A DNA stretch of 34,057 nucleotides from NCBI GenBank assembly GCA_002715485.1, contig PAZL01000050.1, forward strand, positions 1 to 34,057, written 5' to 3'. The first letter of the stretch is position 1. Each line of letters begins with the position of its first letter. This document shows positions 18,221 through 28,300 of the stretch, piece by piece. A model generated the notes under the pieces. It made no database searches, was not told the origin of the DNA, and saw only the letters and a list, made by a program, of their open reading frames with translations. This DNA comes from Aequorivita sp. (GTDB lineage Bacteria; Bacteroidota; Bacteroidia; Flavobacteriales; Flavobacteriaceae). A program made the translations under genes and the position numbers.

Positions 18221-18298
18221 AAAATTTTTTCGCAACGAAGCAATGTCGCTAAAAAACAACATTGCAACTTTTCATTTTCTGTTTTTTTTTGGGGATTC

Positions 18299-19432
18299 CT
18301 ATTTTGAAGTATCCACAAAAGCTTCGGCATTCTGGTACCATTTGCCAACTACTTGGCCGCTTTCATTGATAAAGCCCCATTTCTTGTCTTTTTTTACACG
18401 TGCCAAGCCATCAATAAAACCTTTTTCAGAACCACTTTGCAAAAAGCCAAACATACCTATTGATATATCGTATTCCATCGGTATTACAAGCTTTCCAGTT
18501 TTGTCTACAAAGCCCCATAATTTTTTCTCTTTCACAGGAGCCAAGCCATTGTCAGAAAAAATTTCGGCATCTCTGTATTTAATACCGATTACTTTTTCGC
18601 CTTTTTCATTAATAAAGCCCCATTCTTTTCCTTCATTCACAGGTGCGAGACCTGAGTTAAAAGCACGCACTTTATCATACGCTGGTTGAATAACCCATTC
18701 GCCTTTACCATTTATGAAACCCATTTTTTTATTGCTTCGGGCATAGGTTAATGGGGAATCATTTGTGAAATCCCAAATTTTATCTACTCCGCTGATTGGT
18801 GTAAATGTTCCATTAATCAGCACTCCAAAACTATCGCCCTTTCTTGCCCAAATACCATTTTTGCTGAAATCTCCAATTTCATCATATTCTGCAGGAACAA
18901 ACACTTCTCCCTTTTTGCTGAGCAAGCCCCAGGTTTCACCATTTTTGAATTTTGCGTAACCTCTGTTGAACCCTTTTATTTCATCATATTTTGGCTCTAA
19001 AATAGTTTTTCCATTAATGTCCATCAAACCTATTTTATCACCGCTACGGATTACAGCTACTCCATCGTCAAAATCATAGATTTTGTCGGTGGCAGGCGTA
19101 TTTAAGGTTTCGTTTTTAGCGTTAATGTATTTCCATTGATCGTTCTCCAATACCACCGCATATCCAGAATTGAAAGCCTTTACGCGATCATATTGTGGCT
19201 GGATAACCCATTCACCAGAAGTATTGATAAAGCCCCATTTTTTATCTTTCATAGCGGCCGCGAGCTTTCCGGAAAAACTATCTGCTTTTTCAAATTGCGG
19301 CTGGATAACATATTCACCACTTTTGTTTATGTACCCAAAAAGATCATTGTCGCGAACTAAAGCTAGTTCCTGCGCAGAAACTGCAGTTATCCCCAAAATT
19401 AAAATAAGTGCAAAGGAAAAAATTGTTTTCAT
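18299..19432 (-). CDS. Exported WG-repeat protein
   Basis: Signal peptide, then about ten WGFIN..G..VIQPQYD-type repeats. Confidence 0.88.
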   Translation of the reverse strand: MKTIFSFALILILGITAVSAQELALVRDNDLFGYINKSGEYVIQPQFEKADSFSGKLAAAMKDKKWGFINTSGEWVIQPQYDRVKAFNSGYAVVLENDQWKYINAKNETLNTPATDKIYDFDDGVAVIRSGDKIGLMDINGKTILEPKYDEIKGFNRGYAKFKNGETWGLLSKKGEVFVPAEYDEIGDFSKNGIWARKGDSFGVLINGTFTPISGVDKIWDFTNDSPLTYARSNKKMGFINGKGEWVIQPAYDKVRAFNSGLAPVNEGKEWGFINEKGEKVIGIKYRDAEIFSDNGLAPVKEKKLWGFVDKTGKLVIPMEYDISIGMFGFLQSGSEKGFIDGLARVKKDKKWGFINESGQVVGKWYQNAEAFVDTSK

Positions 19433-19491
19433 AATTATCTAGGTTTTAAGTTAGTGAGGAGAGATGAACAATTTACAAAAATATTCTGTTC

Positions 19492-21018
19492 TTATTTTAC
19501 AGAATCCATCAAAAATTCTTTTACGCTATTCACATAAGGATACATCACTACGTCTTCTTTAAAAACAGGGACAATTTTACGAATTTCATTATACATTTTT
19601 TTAGTTTCGGAAGAAACGCTATCCTGAACTTTCAGATATTCAATAGCCTGAACGATGGTTATAAGCTCAATTGCTACTACTTCAAAAGCATTTTCAATCA
19701 CTTTTTTGGTGATAAGCGCAGCATTTGTACCCATACTCACTATATCCTGATTGTCGTTATTGTTCGGGATACTGTGTACATACATTGGGTTGCTAAGCAT
19801 TTGGCTTTCGGCCGTTGTAGACGTAGCTGTAAACTGTACGCCCTGCATTCCGAAATTTAAACCAAGTTTGCCCAAATTTACAAACGGAGGAAGTATATCA
19901 TTTAATTTTGAATTGAGAAGATAGTTCAATTGGCGCTCGGCGAGCATCGTCATTTTTGCAACCACTATTTTCAGTTTGTCCATTTCTAAGGAAACATAAT
20001 CACCGTGGAAGTTTCCGCCGTGATACACGTGACGTTTTTCAACATCCACAATTGGGTTGTCGTTGGCTGAGTTTACTTCTTCAATCAATATTTTTTCAAC
20101 GGAATTGAGCGTGTCTAGTACAGGGCCCAAAATTTGGGGCACACAACGCAGCGAGTAATATTCCTGTACTTTTTCAACAAAAACCTCTTCTTTGCTTGAA
20201 TTGTTATACAAATGGTGTTCGCGCTTTCGGGTTAGATTGCTATCTTTTAAATGGGTGCGCATCATTTCCGCAATTTTACGTTGACCCACATGCATCTTGG
20301 TTTCATTCAATTCTAAGGAAAGGTGGTCATCGTATGCCTTTACAATTTCATTTATAGCGGATGATGCCTTAATCATCCATTGCATAATTTGTTTTGTATA
20401 AAGCACGTTAACCACGCCTATCCCCGTCATTACAGACGTCCCATTCATCAAAGCCAATCCTTCGCGGAGTTCTACTTTTATGGGTTGAAGATTTTCAAGT
20501 TTGAAAATTTCTTCAGTCTTTCTGCGTTCGCCTTTGTAGAAAACTTCACCTTCACCAATCAAAACCAAAGCCAGATGTGCTAGTTGTACCAAATCGCCAC
20601 TAGCGCCCACGCCACCGTGCTCATATATAAGTGGAATAATATCCTTATTTAATAATTCTCCCATCAATTTTATAACAGAAGGGTGCACGCCGCTGTTTCC
20701 TAAGCTGAGAGTGTTTAATCGGGCAAGCATTGCAGCACGAACGTATGCCGCCGGAATAGCGTTACCGGTACCGGATGCATGGCTACGAATAAGATTGTAT
20801 TGTAACTGGATGCGCTCATCATCCTTTATTTTATATTGTGCCATCGGGCCGAAACCTGTGTTGACACCGTAAATAATTTTATTTTCAGAAAATTCTTTTA
20901 GAAAGTCAAAACTATTTTGAACTCTTTCTATTATATCTTTGTGAAGTTGGACATGCTCGTTTTTAAAAATGGTTTTATCAAAATCGGCTATTTCCAGTTT
21001 TCCTTGTAATGTCGGCAT
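19492..21018 (-). CDS. Aromatic amino acid ammonia-lyase, probably tyrosine ammonia-lyase
   Basis: MIO motif GGVGASGDLVQLAHLAL, IYGVNTGFGPMAQY, SHASGTG; strongly resembles the remembered Flavobacterium TAL sequence; pigment-cluster context. Confidence 0.9.
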   Translation of the reverse strand: MPTLQGKLEIADFDKTIFKNEHVQLHKDIIERVQNSFDFLKEFSENKIIYGVNTGFGPMAQYKIKDDERIQLQYNLIRSHASGTGNAIPAAYVRAAMLARLNTLSLGNSGVHPSVIKLMGELLNKDIIPLIYEHGGVGASGDLVQLAHLALVLIGEGEVFYKGERRKTEEIFKLENLQPIKVELREGLALMNGTSVMTGIGVVNVLYTKQIMQWMIKASSAINEIVKAYDDHLSLELNETKMHVGQRKIAEMMRTHLKDSNLTRKREHHLYNNSSKEEVFVEKVQEYYSLRCVPQILGPVLDTLNSVEKILIEEVNSANDNPIVDVEKRHVYHGGNFHGDYVSLEMDKLKIVVAKMTMLAERQLNYLLNSKLNDILPPFVNLGKLGLNFGMQGVQFTATSTTAESQMLSNPMYVHSIPNNNDNQDIVSMGTNAALITKKVIENAFEVVAIELITIVQAIEYLKVQDSVSSETKKMYNEIRKIVPVFKEDVVMYPYVNSVKEFLMDSVK

Positions 21019-21081
21019 TTATAGTTGAATCAATTGATTTATTAACGTTTTTGTCTAAAATAATTTGGTAACTTTAGAATG

Positions 21082-21089
21082 CAAATTTA
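21082..21089 (-). promoter_or_regulatory. Candidate Bacteroidetes -7 element (TAAATTTG) upstream of the ammonia-lyase gene
   Basis: Perfect TAnnTTTG on the minus strand in the divergent intergenic region; no clear -33 TTTG at normal spacing. Confidence 0.35.
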
Positions 21090-21119
21090 GAATTTTTTAA
21101 CAATCTATATCTTAATAAT

Positions 21120-22364
21120 ATGAATGATATTGCTGTTGATGTGTTAATTATTGGCGCAGGACCTTCGGGTTGCGTTGCTGCTTCCTACTTAAAAAACAAC
21201 GGAATAAGCTGTAAAGTTGTTGAAAAAAGCACGTTTCCCCGTTTTGTTATTGGCGAAAGTCTTTTGCCTCGCTGTATGGACCATTTTGAGGAAACAGGAC
21301 TTTTAGATTGCTTGATGGAACGAAAGTACGAAATAAAGGCAGGCGCTCGTTTTTTAAAGAATGATGTAGTGTGTAATTTTGATTTCAGTAAAAAGCATAC
21401 TCCCGGTTGGGATTATACCTGGCAGGTTCCCCGAGCCGATTTTGACCACACGCTAGTAAAGGAGGTTGTAAAAAAGGGAGTAGATGTGTCCTTTGGGCAC
21501 GAAGTAACCGATGTAAAGTTTGACACCAACGGCCATTCTAACACTACAGTAAAAGATGAAAACGGGAAAGAATATAATATAACTGCAAAATTCATTATAG
21601 ATAGCAGTGGCTATGGTAGGGTTTTGCCGCGCTTGCTGGATTTGGAAAAACCCTCTTCACTTTCTCCAAATTCTGCTATCTACACACATGTTAAAGACAC
21701 TAAACGTCCAGAAGGAGTTGAAGGCACGCTCATTACTTTTGATGTGGTAAGAGATGATGTTTGGTTGTGGTTTATACCCTTTGCAAACGGAAACACCAGT
21801 ATTGGCTTTGTGGGACCCACTGAATTCATTGAGTCTTATGAAGGCACAAACACCGCCAAGCTTCGTGAAATGCTGAAAATTTCAGACTATTATTACGACA
21901 GGCTGAAAGACGAGGATTTTCTTTTTGAACCACATATCATAAAAAACTACTCAAAAGCTGTAAAACAGCTTTACGGTAAAGGCTATGCCCTAACGGGAAA
22001 TAGCGCCGAATTTTTAGACCCAGTTTTTTCATCGGGCGTGACCTTTGCCACTGAATCTGGACTGAAAGCAGCTAAATTAATCACGAAGGAATTGAATGGC
22101 GAAAAGGTGGATTGGGAAAATGATTATACTGGTTACATTATGAAAGGTGTAGATGTTTTCAGAACCTATGTTAGCGAATGGTATACGGGCAATCTTCAGA
22201 AAATATTTTTCCACCGCCCCGAAAATCCTATTATTAAAGAGCAGATTTGCGCAGTGCTTGCAGGCTATGTTTGGGATGAAACGAATCCTTTTGTAAAAAA
22301 CCACAACCGACTTGTAAAGACGGTAGCAAAGGTTATTGATATGGAGAATGAAATGGCCAACTAA
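21120..22364 (+). CDS. FAD-dependent oxidoreductase, flavin-dependent halogenase-like
   Basis: DVLIIGAGPSGCVAA Rossmann motif, FPRFVIGESLLP, WLWFIP (WxWxIP). Confidence 0.82.
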   Translation: MNDIAVDVLIIGAGPSGCVAASYLKNNGISCKVVEKSTFPRFVIGESLLPRCMDHFEETGLLDCLMERKYEIKAGARFLKNDVVCNFDFSKKHTPGWDYTWQVPRADFDHTLVKEVVKKGVDVSFGHEVTDVKFDTNGHSNTTVKDENGKEYNITAKFIIDSSGYGRVLPRLLDLEKPSSLSPNSAIYTHVKDTKRPEGVEGTLITFDVVRDDVWLWFIPFANGNTSIGFVGPTEFIESYEGTNTAKLREMLKISDYYYDRLKDEDFLFEPHIIKNYSKAVKQLYGKGYALTGNSAEFLDPVFSSGVTFATESGLKAAKLITKELNGEKVDWENDYTGYIMKGVDVFRTYVSEWYTGNLQKIFFHRPENPIIKEQICAVLAGYVWDETNPFVKNHNRLVKTVAKVIDMENEMAN

Positions 22365-22996
22365 TTATACTTAATACCTCTCCGCAATTGCTTTGCGAAA
22401 AACTTAGCAAGATTCCAATAGCCATAAGCTATTCGTTCGCCTTGGTGAAAATCAAAACCCTCAAGGGTAGCTTTATCTCCTGCGTACGTACATTCTACAT
22501 CCATGATTTTTGCAGAAAACAAGATGTTGTCTGCACTCTCAGTTTTATAAATGGAAATAATTACTTCCAAATTTCCACTTTTTCTAGTAAACCCATTATT
22601 ATATCCTGGGTAGATTTCGGTTGTATGAACCTTCATAGTAAAAGGTAAGTCTGGTCGGCCTTTTACCACCTTTACTTCTCCTTTTTTAAAATATTCATTA
22701 AAGGCTTTTATGTATCGAGGCTCATATCTATATACTCTGTCACCAAACCATTCTTCTCTAAAAACACGTGCATTACCTGGCTTTGCTTGTTCTTTTTCAA
22801 GCATTGTTTTTTGAAGATATGCTTCTTCACTTTCAAAATCTGTTACTGTTAAGTCTGAATAATCAAAGACAAGATTATATTCAGAGATCGTTTTAAGGTT
22901 TTTAAAATCCCCGGTAATTATTGTAATATCTTGGGCAGAAACGAATCCAGAAAAATTTATAAACAATAAGAAATATGTAAATTTCATTTTTACCAT
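22361..22996 (-). CDS. Exported protein of unknown function
   Basis: Signal peptide (KFTYFLLFINFSGFVSAQ); convergent 4-nt overlap with the flavoprotein gene. Confidence 0.7.
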   Translation of the reverse strand: MVKMKFTYFLLFINFSGFVSAQDITIITGDFKNLKTISEYNLVFDYSDLTVTDFESEEAYLQKTMLEKEQAKPGNARVFREEWFGDRVYRYEPRYIKAFNEYFKKGEVKVVKGRPDLPFTMKVHTTEIYPGYNNGFTRKSGNLEVIISIYKTESADNILFSAKIMDVECTYAGDKATLEGFDFHQGERIAYGYWNLAKFFAKQLRRGIKYN

Positions 22997-23026
22997 TTTT
23001 ATGCAAACCTACAAATGTTAAAAAAA

Positions 23027-23058
23027 ATAACAGCCATTTAATATTAAATGGCTGTTAT
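23027..23058 (-). terminator. Rho-independent terminator for the 23084..24754 gene
   Basis: Perfect 32-nt palindrome ATAACAGCCATTTAAT/ATTAAATGGCTGTTAT followed on the minus strand by a T-run. Confidence 0.8.
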
Positions 23059-23083
23059 CTATAAGCGAATACAATCGTTGATG

Positions 23084-24754
23084 TTATTTAATATCTACTT
23101 TAATAAGCACATCTTCTTTGCTTTTTTTGTAAACTTCCAAAACAAATTGATTTTCATCAGTCTTGACGATTCTGTTATTGCTGAATTGATAAACTTCTAA
23201 ATCTTCGGCAACATTTCTGGTGTCTAATATGGATCCTTTAGACATTTCCCCAGTATTATCATTAATTTTATAAGAAGTTAAATAGCCGCCATGCCCATCA
23301 CTGTGCAAGGCTGGAATTTGGTCCAACTCCAGATCAATATTCTTTACGTTATCCAAAAATACTATGTAATGATTTCCATTTGCATTAAAATAGGAATAAG
23401 ACATCCCTCCTTGGTACACTTTGCTAGTATCATAAACTTCGCCCATTTTAGGCTTACCGGATTGTCTTTTTGGAATTTTTTTCATCCAAGCCAAATTTCC
23501 TGAAGCATCTATTTTTGAAACTATTATGTCATTATTATGATATGTTACGTAACTTCCTCTACGGGTATAGTGCACAATTAAAAATGTTTGTTCGCCAATC
23601 AGTAGCAGACTGCCATCGTCACTAATTACAAGATTTCGCAATTTCATGTGCTCAAATTCTGCTTTGCCGTCTTCATCTTTACGTTCGTTTCTTTTCTTTG
23701 TTCGGTTTTTAACGTATTGGTTTAATACCTCCAAAGGGATTTCATAGGATTTTTCATCAATCAACTTTCCATCTTTTGTGATTTTAAAAGTATATAGTCC
23801 ATCTGCATTGTGCATTTCATTATTGAGTCCATTGGTATAAAAACCCGAACAAATCATATAGCCTTCAAAAGATTCAAAAAGTGAGGTTCCGTTTATAAAC
23901 TTATCGCCTAATTCTATTTTGGTTTTTTCAATTTCAGGAGAATCTTTTGAAAGTCTGAAAAGTTCCATATGGTAGTTGGCCTCTTCATCCTTTCTTCTTT
24001 TCTTATCTTTATTACTATCATCATGGAAAACTTTGGCCATCAAATAAGCATTCCCATCAGAATCAACGGCAAAATCCTCAACGTCCATTCTTCTTTCAGT
24101 ATAAGGCATGGTGTACTCATTTGACCACAGTTTTTTCAAGGATTTATCGAAAACTTCGGCACCAATAATATCATAACTTTCCTTATCATTTTTCTCTTCT
24201 GGTTTTCTTCTATATTGAACTAGAATTTTAGACTCATCAAGAGATTTTAAAAAATCAAATTTATCTGTCACTCCAAATCCAAATGCAAAAGGCGCTGAAA
24301 CTCCAGCGGTAGATGCAAACGTCCCAGCCAATCTACCATCAATATCAATTAACTTTACCGCCTCGCCTTCAAAAGTGCCAGTCTCAAAGTTTATCTCTCT
24401 GTAAAATAATTGTTCATGCTGGGTTTTTTTGCCAGTCCATGAAGAATAGAAAAGATAGTATTTATCCTGTAATTGCTCCATTCCCTCCACTTGATAGTTA
24501 TCTGGAAAATCCTCATATTCTGTGGCTGAAATTTGTTTGAGGGTAGTAACATCAAATTTTTGCAGTACCACACTTTTTTTCCAAGGTTTTACGCTCAAAA
24601 TTTGATTGCTATCAGAAAAGTAGAATTTTTTTGGAGCATCATAAACTTGATATGGCTCACTAACAGTGTAACTGTAATCTGCTGAAAGTTCTTTTTGGGA
24701 ATAACTAAAGAAAGGTGCTGACAACAGCACTAAAAAGAGTAGGAGTTTTTTCAT
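23084..24754 (-). CDS. Large exported protein of unknown function
   Basis: Signal peptide MKKLLLFLVLLSAPFFSYSQ; start at 24754 rather than 24832. Confidence 0.75.
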   Translation of the reverse strand: MKKLLLFLVLLSAPFFSYSQKELSADYSYTVSEPYQVYDAPKKFYFSDSNQILSVKPWKKSVVLQKFDVTTLKQISATEYEDFPDNYQVEGMEQLQDKYYLFYSSWTGKKTQHEQLFYREINFETGTFEGEAVKLIDIDGRLAGTFASTAGVSAPFAFGFGVTDKFDFLKSLDESKILVQYRRKPEEKNDKESYDIIGAEVFDKSLKKLWSNEYTMPYTERRMDVEDFAVDSDGNAYLMAKVFHDDSNKDKKRRKDEEANYHMELFRLSKDSPEIEKTKIELGDKFINGTSLFESFEGYMICSGFYTNGLNNEMHNADGLYTFKITKDGKLIDEKSYEIPLEVLNQYVKNRTKKRNERKDEDGKAEFEHMKLRNLVISDDGSLLLIGEQTFLIVHYTRRGSYVTYHNNDIIVSKIDASGNLAWMKKIPKRQSGKPKMGEVYDTSKVYQGGMSYSYFNANGNHYIVFLDNVKNIDLELDQIPALHSDGHGGYLTSYKINDNTGEMSKGSILDTRNVAEDLEVYQFSNNRIVKTDENQFVLEVYKKSKEDVLIKVDIK

Positions 24755-25018
24755 TGTCAATGGATTTTTACGTGTTAAGAGTCGTAAACATAACAAATTA
24801 TTATCTTTCACATACTGTGGGACAATAATCAAAAAGGGTAGGTTTTTAATAAAATATAAAAAACAAATTCTTACTCTTTGAAATTCAGCAATTTCGAATG
24901 TTTTTTAAATAAAAAACAATTGAATAAAGTTTTATAAATACAAAATTTCCAATTTAATTCAAGATTGTAATCAACCCAATGTGGCTCAAAAACTTCGGTT
25001 AAGATATTATTATGGAAA

Positions 25019-25056
25019 TAAAAAAAGTCCCAATCTAATAAAGATTGAGACTTTTT
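25019..25056 (-). terminator. Rho-independent terminator of tRNA-Gln
   Basis: Minus strand AGTCTCAATCT-TTATT-AGATTGGGACT followed by T-run; one mismatch is a G-U wobble only on the minus-strand transcript. Confidence 0.8.
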
Positions 25057-25057
25057 G

Positions 25058-25130
25058 TTGGCCCACTAGGGCTCGAACCTAGACTCTTCTGGACCAAAAC
25101 CAGACGTGTTGCCAGTTACACCATGGGCCA
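25058..25130 (-). tRNA. tRNA-Gln (anticodon TTG)
   Basis: Cloverleaf on minus strand: TGGCCCA/TGGGCCA acceptor, GTGT/ACAC D stem, TCTGG-TTTTGGT-CCAGA anticodon arm, CTAGG-TTCGAGC-CCTAG T arm; CCA not encoded. Confidence 0.95.
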
Positions 25131-25147
25131 ATTCCACAATGAGGTGG

Positions 25148-25178
25148 CAAATTTAATACAAAGTTTGTGTTGTGCAAA
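25148..25178 (-). promoter_or_regulatory. Bacteroidetes-type promoter for tRNA-Gln
   Basis: Minus strand TTTG (25178-25175), 19-nt spacer, TAAATTTG (25155-25148); 17 nt between the -7 element and the tRNA 5' end. Confidence 0.75.
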
Positions 25179-25323
25179 CATTTTATTGCAAAAAAATGAG
25201 TTCAAATTTATCAAAGGCGTTATACGTTAAAAATATCATATCATATTATACGTTACCTCAATTACATACTTGGGGCTATGTATATTATTAGTAAATTCGT
25301 CCCATAATTTTTTTTAAGTGCTT

Positions 25324-28300
25324 ATGGGTTCTTTCAGCTTTACAAAATGGAACAAGATTACAGGTTGGCTTGTCTTTGCTATTTCATTGACTACGTATTG
25401 GTTAACCGTTGAGCCTACTGCCAGTTTTTGGGATGCAGGCGAATATATTACAACAGCTAGTAATCTAGAGGTTGGCCACCCACCGGGAGCACCTTTGTAT
25501 CAATTGCTCGGTGCATTTTTCTCCATCTTTGCAGCGGAGGCTTCACAAATAGCGCTTACCATTAACCTAATGTCGGTTTTTGCCAGTGCATTTACCATAC
25601 TTTTTATGTTTTGGTCGCTAACCATCTTGCTTACCAATTTGGTTTCTAAACATCAAGAAATTGGAAAAACTGGCTCAATAGCCATTCTTGGAAGTGCCGC
25701 TGTAGGTTCATTAGCATTTGCATTCACGGACAGTTTTTGGTTTAATGCCGTGGAAGCCGAGGTATATGCAAGTGCAGCTTTTTTAATGTCTGTATTGTTT
25801 TACACCGCATTGCGCTGGGAACGTGAAATGCTTGAGCCACGAGGTAACCGATGGGTAATTTTGATTGCCTTTATTATCGGGCTTTCCTTTGGGGTTCACT
25901 TTATGGCATTGCTTACCATTCCGGCCATAGGTTTTTTGTATTTTTTTAAACATTATAAAACCGTTACAGTAAAAAACTTCATCATTGCAAATATTGTCAC
26001 CGTTGCCATACTGCTATTTATCTTCAAGCTTTTATTGCCGATGACGATGAAATTTTTCAGTGCTTCGGAATTATTTTTTGTAAACAGTATTGGTCTTCCA
26101 TTTAATTCTGGGACCATTTTCGCCGCGCTTCTTTTTATTGTTCTCTTTATTTATGGACTTCGATTAACACGAAAAAAAGGGTTTGTACAACTGAACACCC
26201 TTTTATTGTGCGTACTCTTTATATTTATTGGGTTTTCAAGCTGGTTGATGTTGCCTATTCGTGCCAATGCGGGAACCGTAATCAACGAAAATAACCCAAA
26301 CAATGCTCGTGAGCTTTTGGCCTATTACAATCGCGAGCAGTATCCAGAAACACACCTTTTTTACGGGCCTCTTTTCACTGAAACCTATGTTGGACTTGAT
26401 GAGGACAATCCTTATAAAGATGAAAAACCCAAATACGAAAAGGATGAAGCTACAGGTAAATACATCATTGTAAATAATTACAAAAACGCGGGCCAAAATA
26501 CCGACGATTCCCAGAAAGCTTTTATGCCCCGCATGTGGAGCACTGAGCATAATGCCAATTATATGGAATTCACCGGCGGATTGGATTTTTCAGTAAAAAG
26601 TGAATATTTGAGCGAACCTCGCCTTGTTGATGAAGTAAATAAATTTAAACAGGCATACAACCAAGGCCTGGTTGACAAAAGTGATTATGACAAATTCCTG
26701 AAGAATTTTGGGAGTTATATCGACATTCAAAAACCGTCTTTTTTCCAAAATATGAAATTTATGTTCGAGTTTCAGTTTGGCTATATGTACTGGCGTTATT
26801 TTATGTGGAATTTCACTGGAAAACAGGACGATGTGCAGGGACAATATACAGACCTTCATGGCAATTGGATAAGCGGTATTAAATTTATTGACGAATTGCG
26901 CTTGGGCAATCAAGACCAACTTACTACCGACATGAAAGAGAATAAGGCTCGTAATACCTACTTTTTCCTTCCGCTCATTTTAGGTATTATTGGCTTGGTT
27001 TTTCACTTTAAAAATGATCAAAAAAGTTTTTGGGTATTGCTTGTGTTTTTCCTTTTTACAGGATTGGCACTTAAAGTTTATCTGAACGAAAGACCCTTTG
27101 AACCAAGGGAGCGTGATTATGCGCTTGTGGGAAGTTTCTATGTATTTGCCATTTGGATAGGCTATGGTGTCTATGCCCTGTTTGACCTTGCAAAAGATTA
27201 TTTAAAACCGAAAATAGCATTACCTGTAGTACTTGCTATTACTACTTTGGCAGCTCCTGTTTTACTCGCCACCCAAAACTGGGACGATCACGATCGTAGC
27301 AACCGATATACCGCACAGAGCATGGCCAAAATGTATTTGGACTCCTGCGATAAAAATGCGATTCTCTTCACCATTGGGGATAATGACACATTTGCCCTTT
27401 GGTATGCCCAAAATATTGAAGGCTATAGACAAGATGTACGTATTGTAAACACCAGCCTATTCCAGACGGATTGGTATATTGATGATATGAAGAAAAAGGC
27501 CTTTACCAGCGACCCAATCCCTTCACAATTATCGCATGAAAAATATCGGTGGGGAACACGTGATTTTTTAATCTATCAACAAACCACTCAAGACACCATT
27601 GACATTAAAACATGGATGAATTTTGTGGCCAATGATAGTCCAGCAACCCAAATGGAACTTCCAAGTGGACAGCAAGTAAACACCTTTCCTTCCAAAATTA
27701 TTCGAATACCCGTAGATAAAGAAGCAGTACTTCGCAATGGCATTGTTGAAGCAAAGGATGCCGATAAGATTGTTCCATATATAGACATTAATCTTAAGGG
27801 CGATATTATTTATAAAAACAGAATGATGATGCTGGATATTATTGCCAACAATAATTGGGAACGACCCATTTATTTCAGTGGCGGTAGTTTTGGTGATGAT
27901 GATTATTTATGGATGAAAGATTATCTGCAGCTGGATGGGGTGGTTTATAAGTTGGTTCCCATTAAAACACCACTAAACAAAAGAAGTCCTTTTGATATGG
28001 GCAGAATTGATACAGATAAAATGTACGATATTGTTATGTCTTGGGATTGGGGCAATAGCGGCAGTCCAGATATTTATCACGATACAGAAACTAGAAGAAA
28101 CGGAATTACCTACAGAAGTAATCTTGCACGACTTGCAGAAGCACTTATTAATGAAGGTAAGAATGAAAAAGCCGAAAAGGTGCTGGATCTTGCAATGGAG
28201 AAAATGCCAATAAAGTATTTTGAGTACTATTCCCTTTTGGAACCTTTTGTTATTGGCTACTACGAGCTCGATAAACCCGAAAAAGCTCGTAAGGTCTATG

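Noticed and set aside
18299-19432. DNA-level repeats in the WG-repeat gene as possible mobile or CRISPR-like repeats
   Set aside because: They are degenerate, in frame and match the protein repeat period, so they reflect the coding repeat
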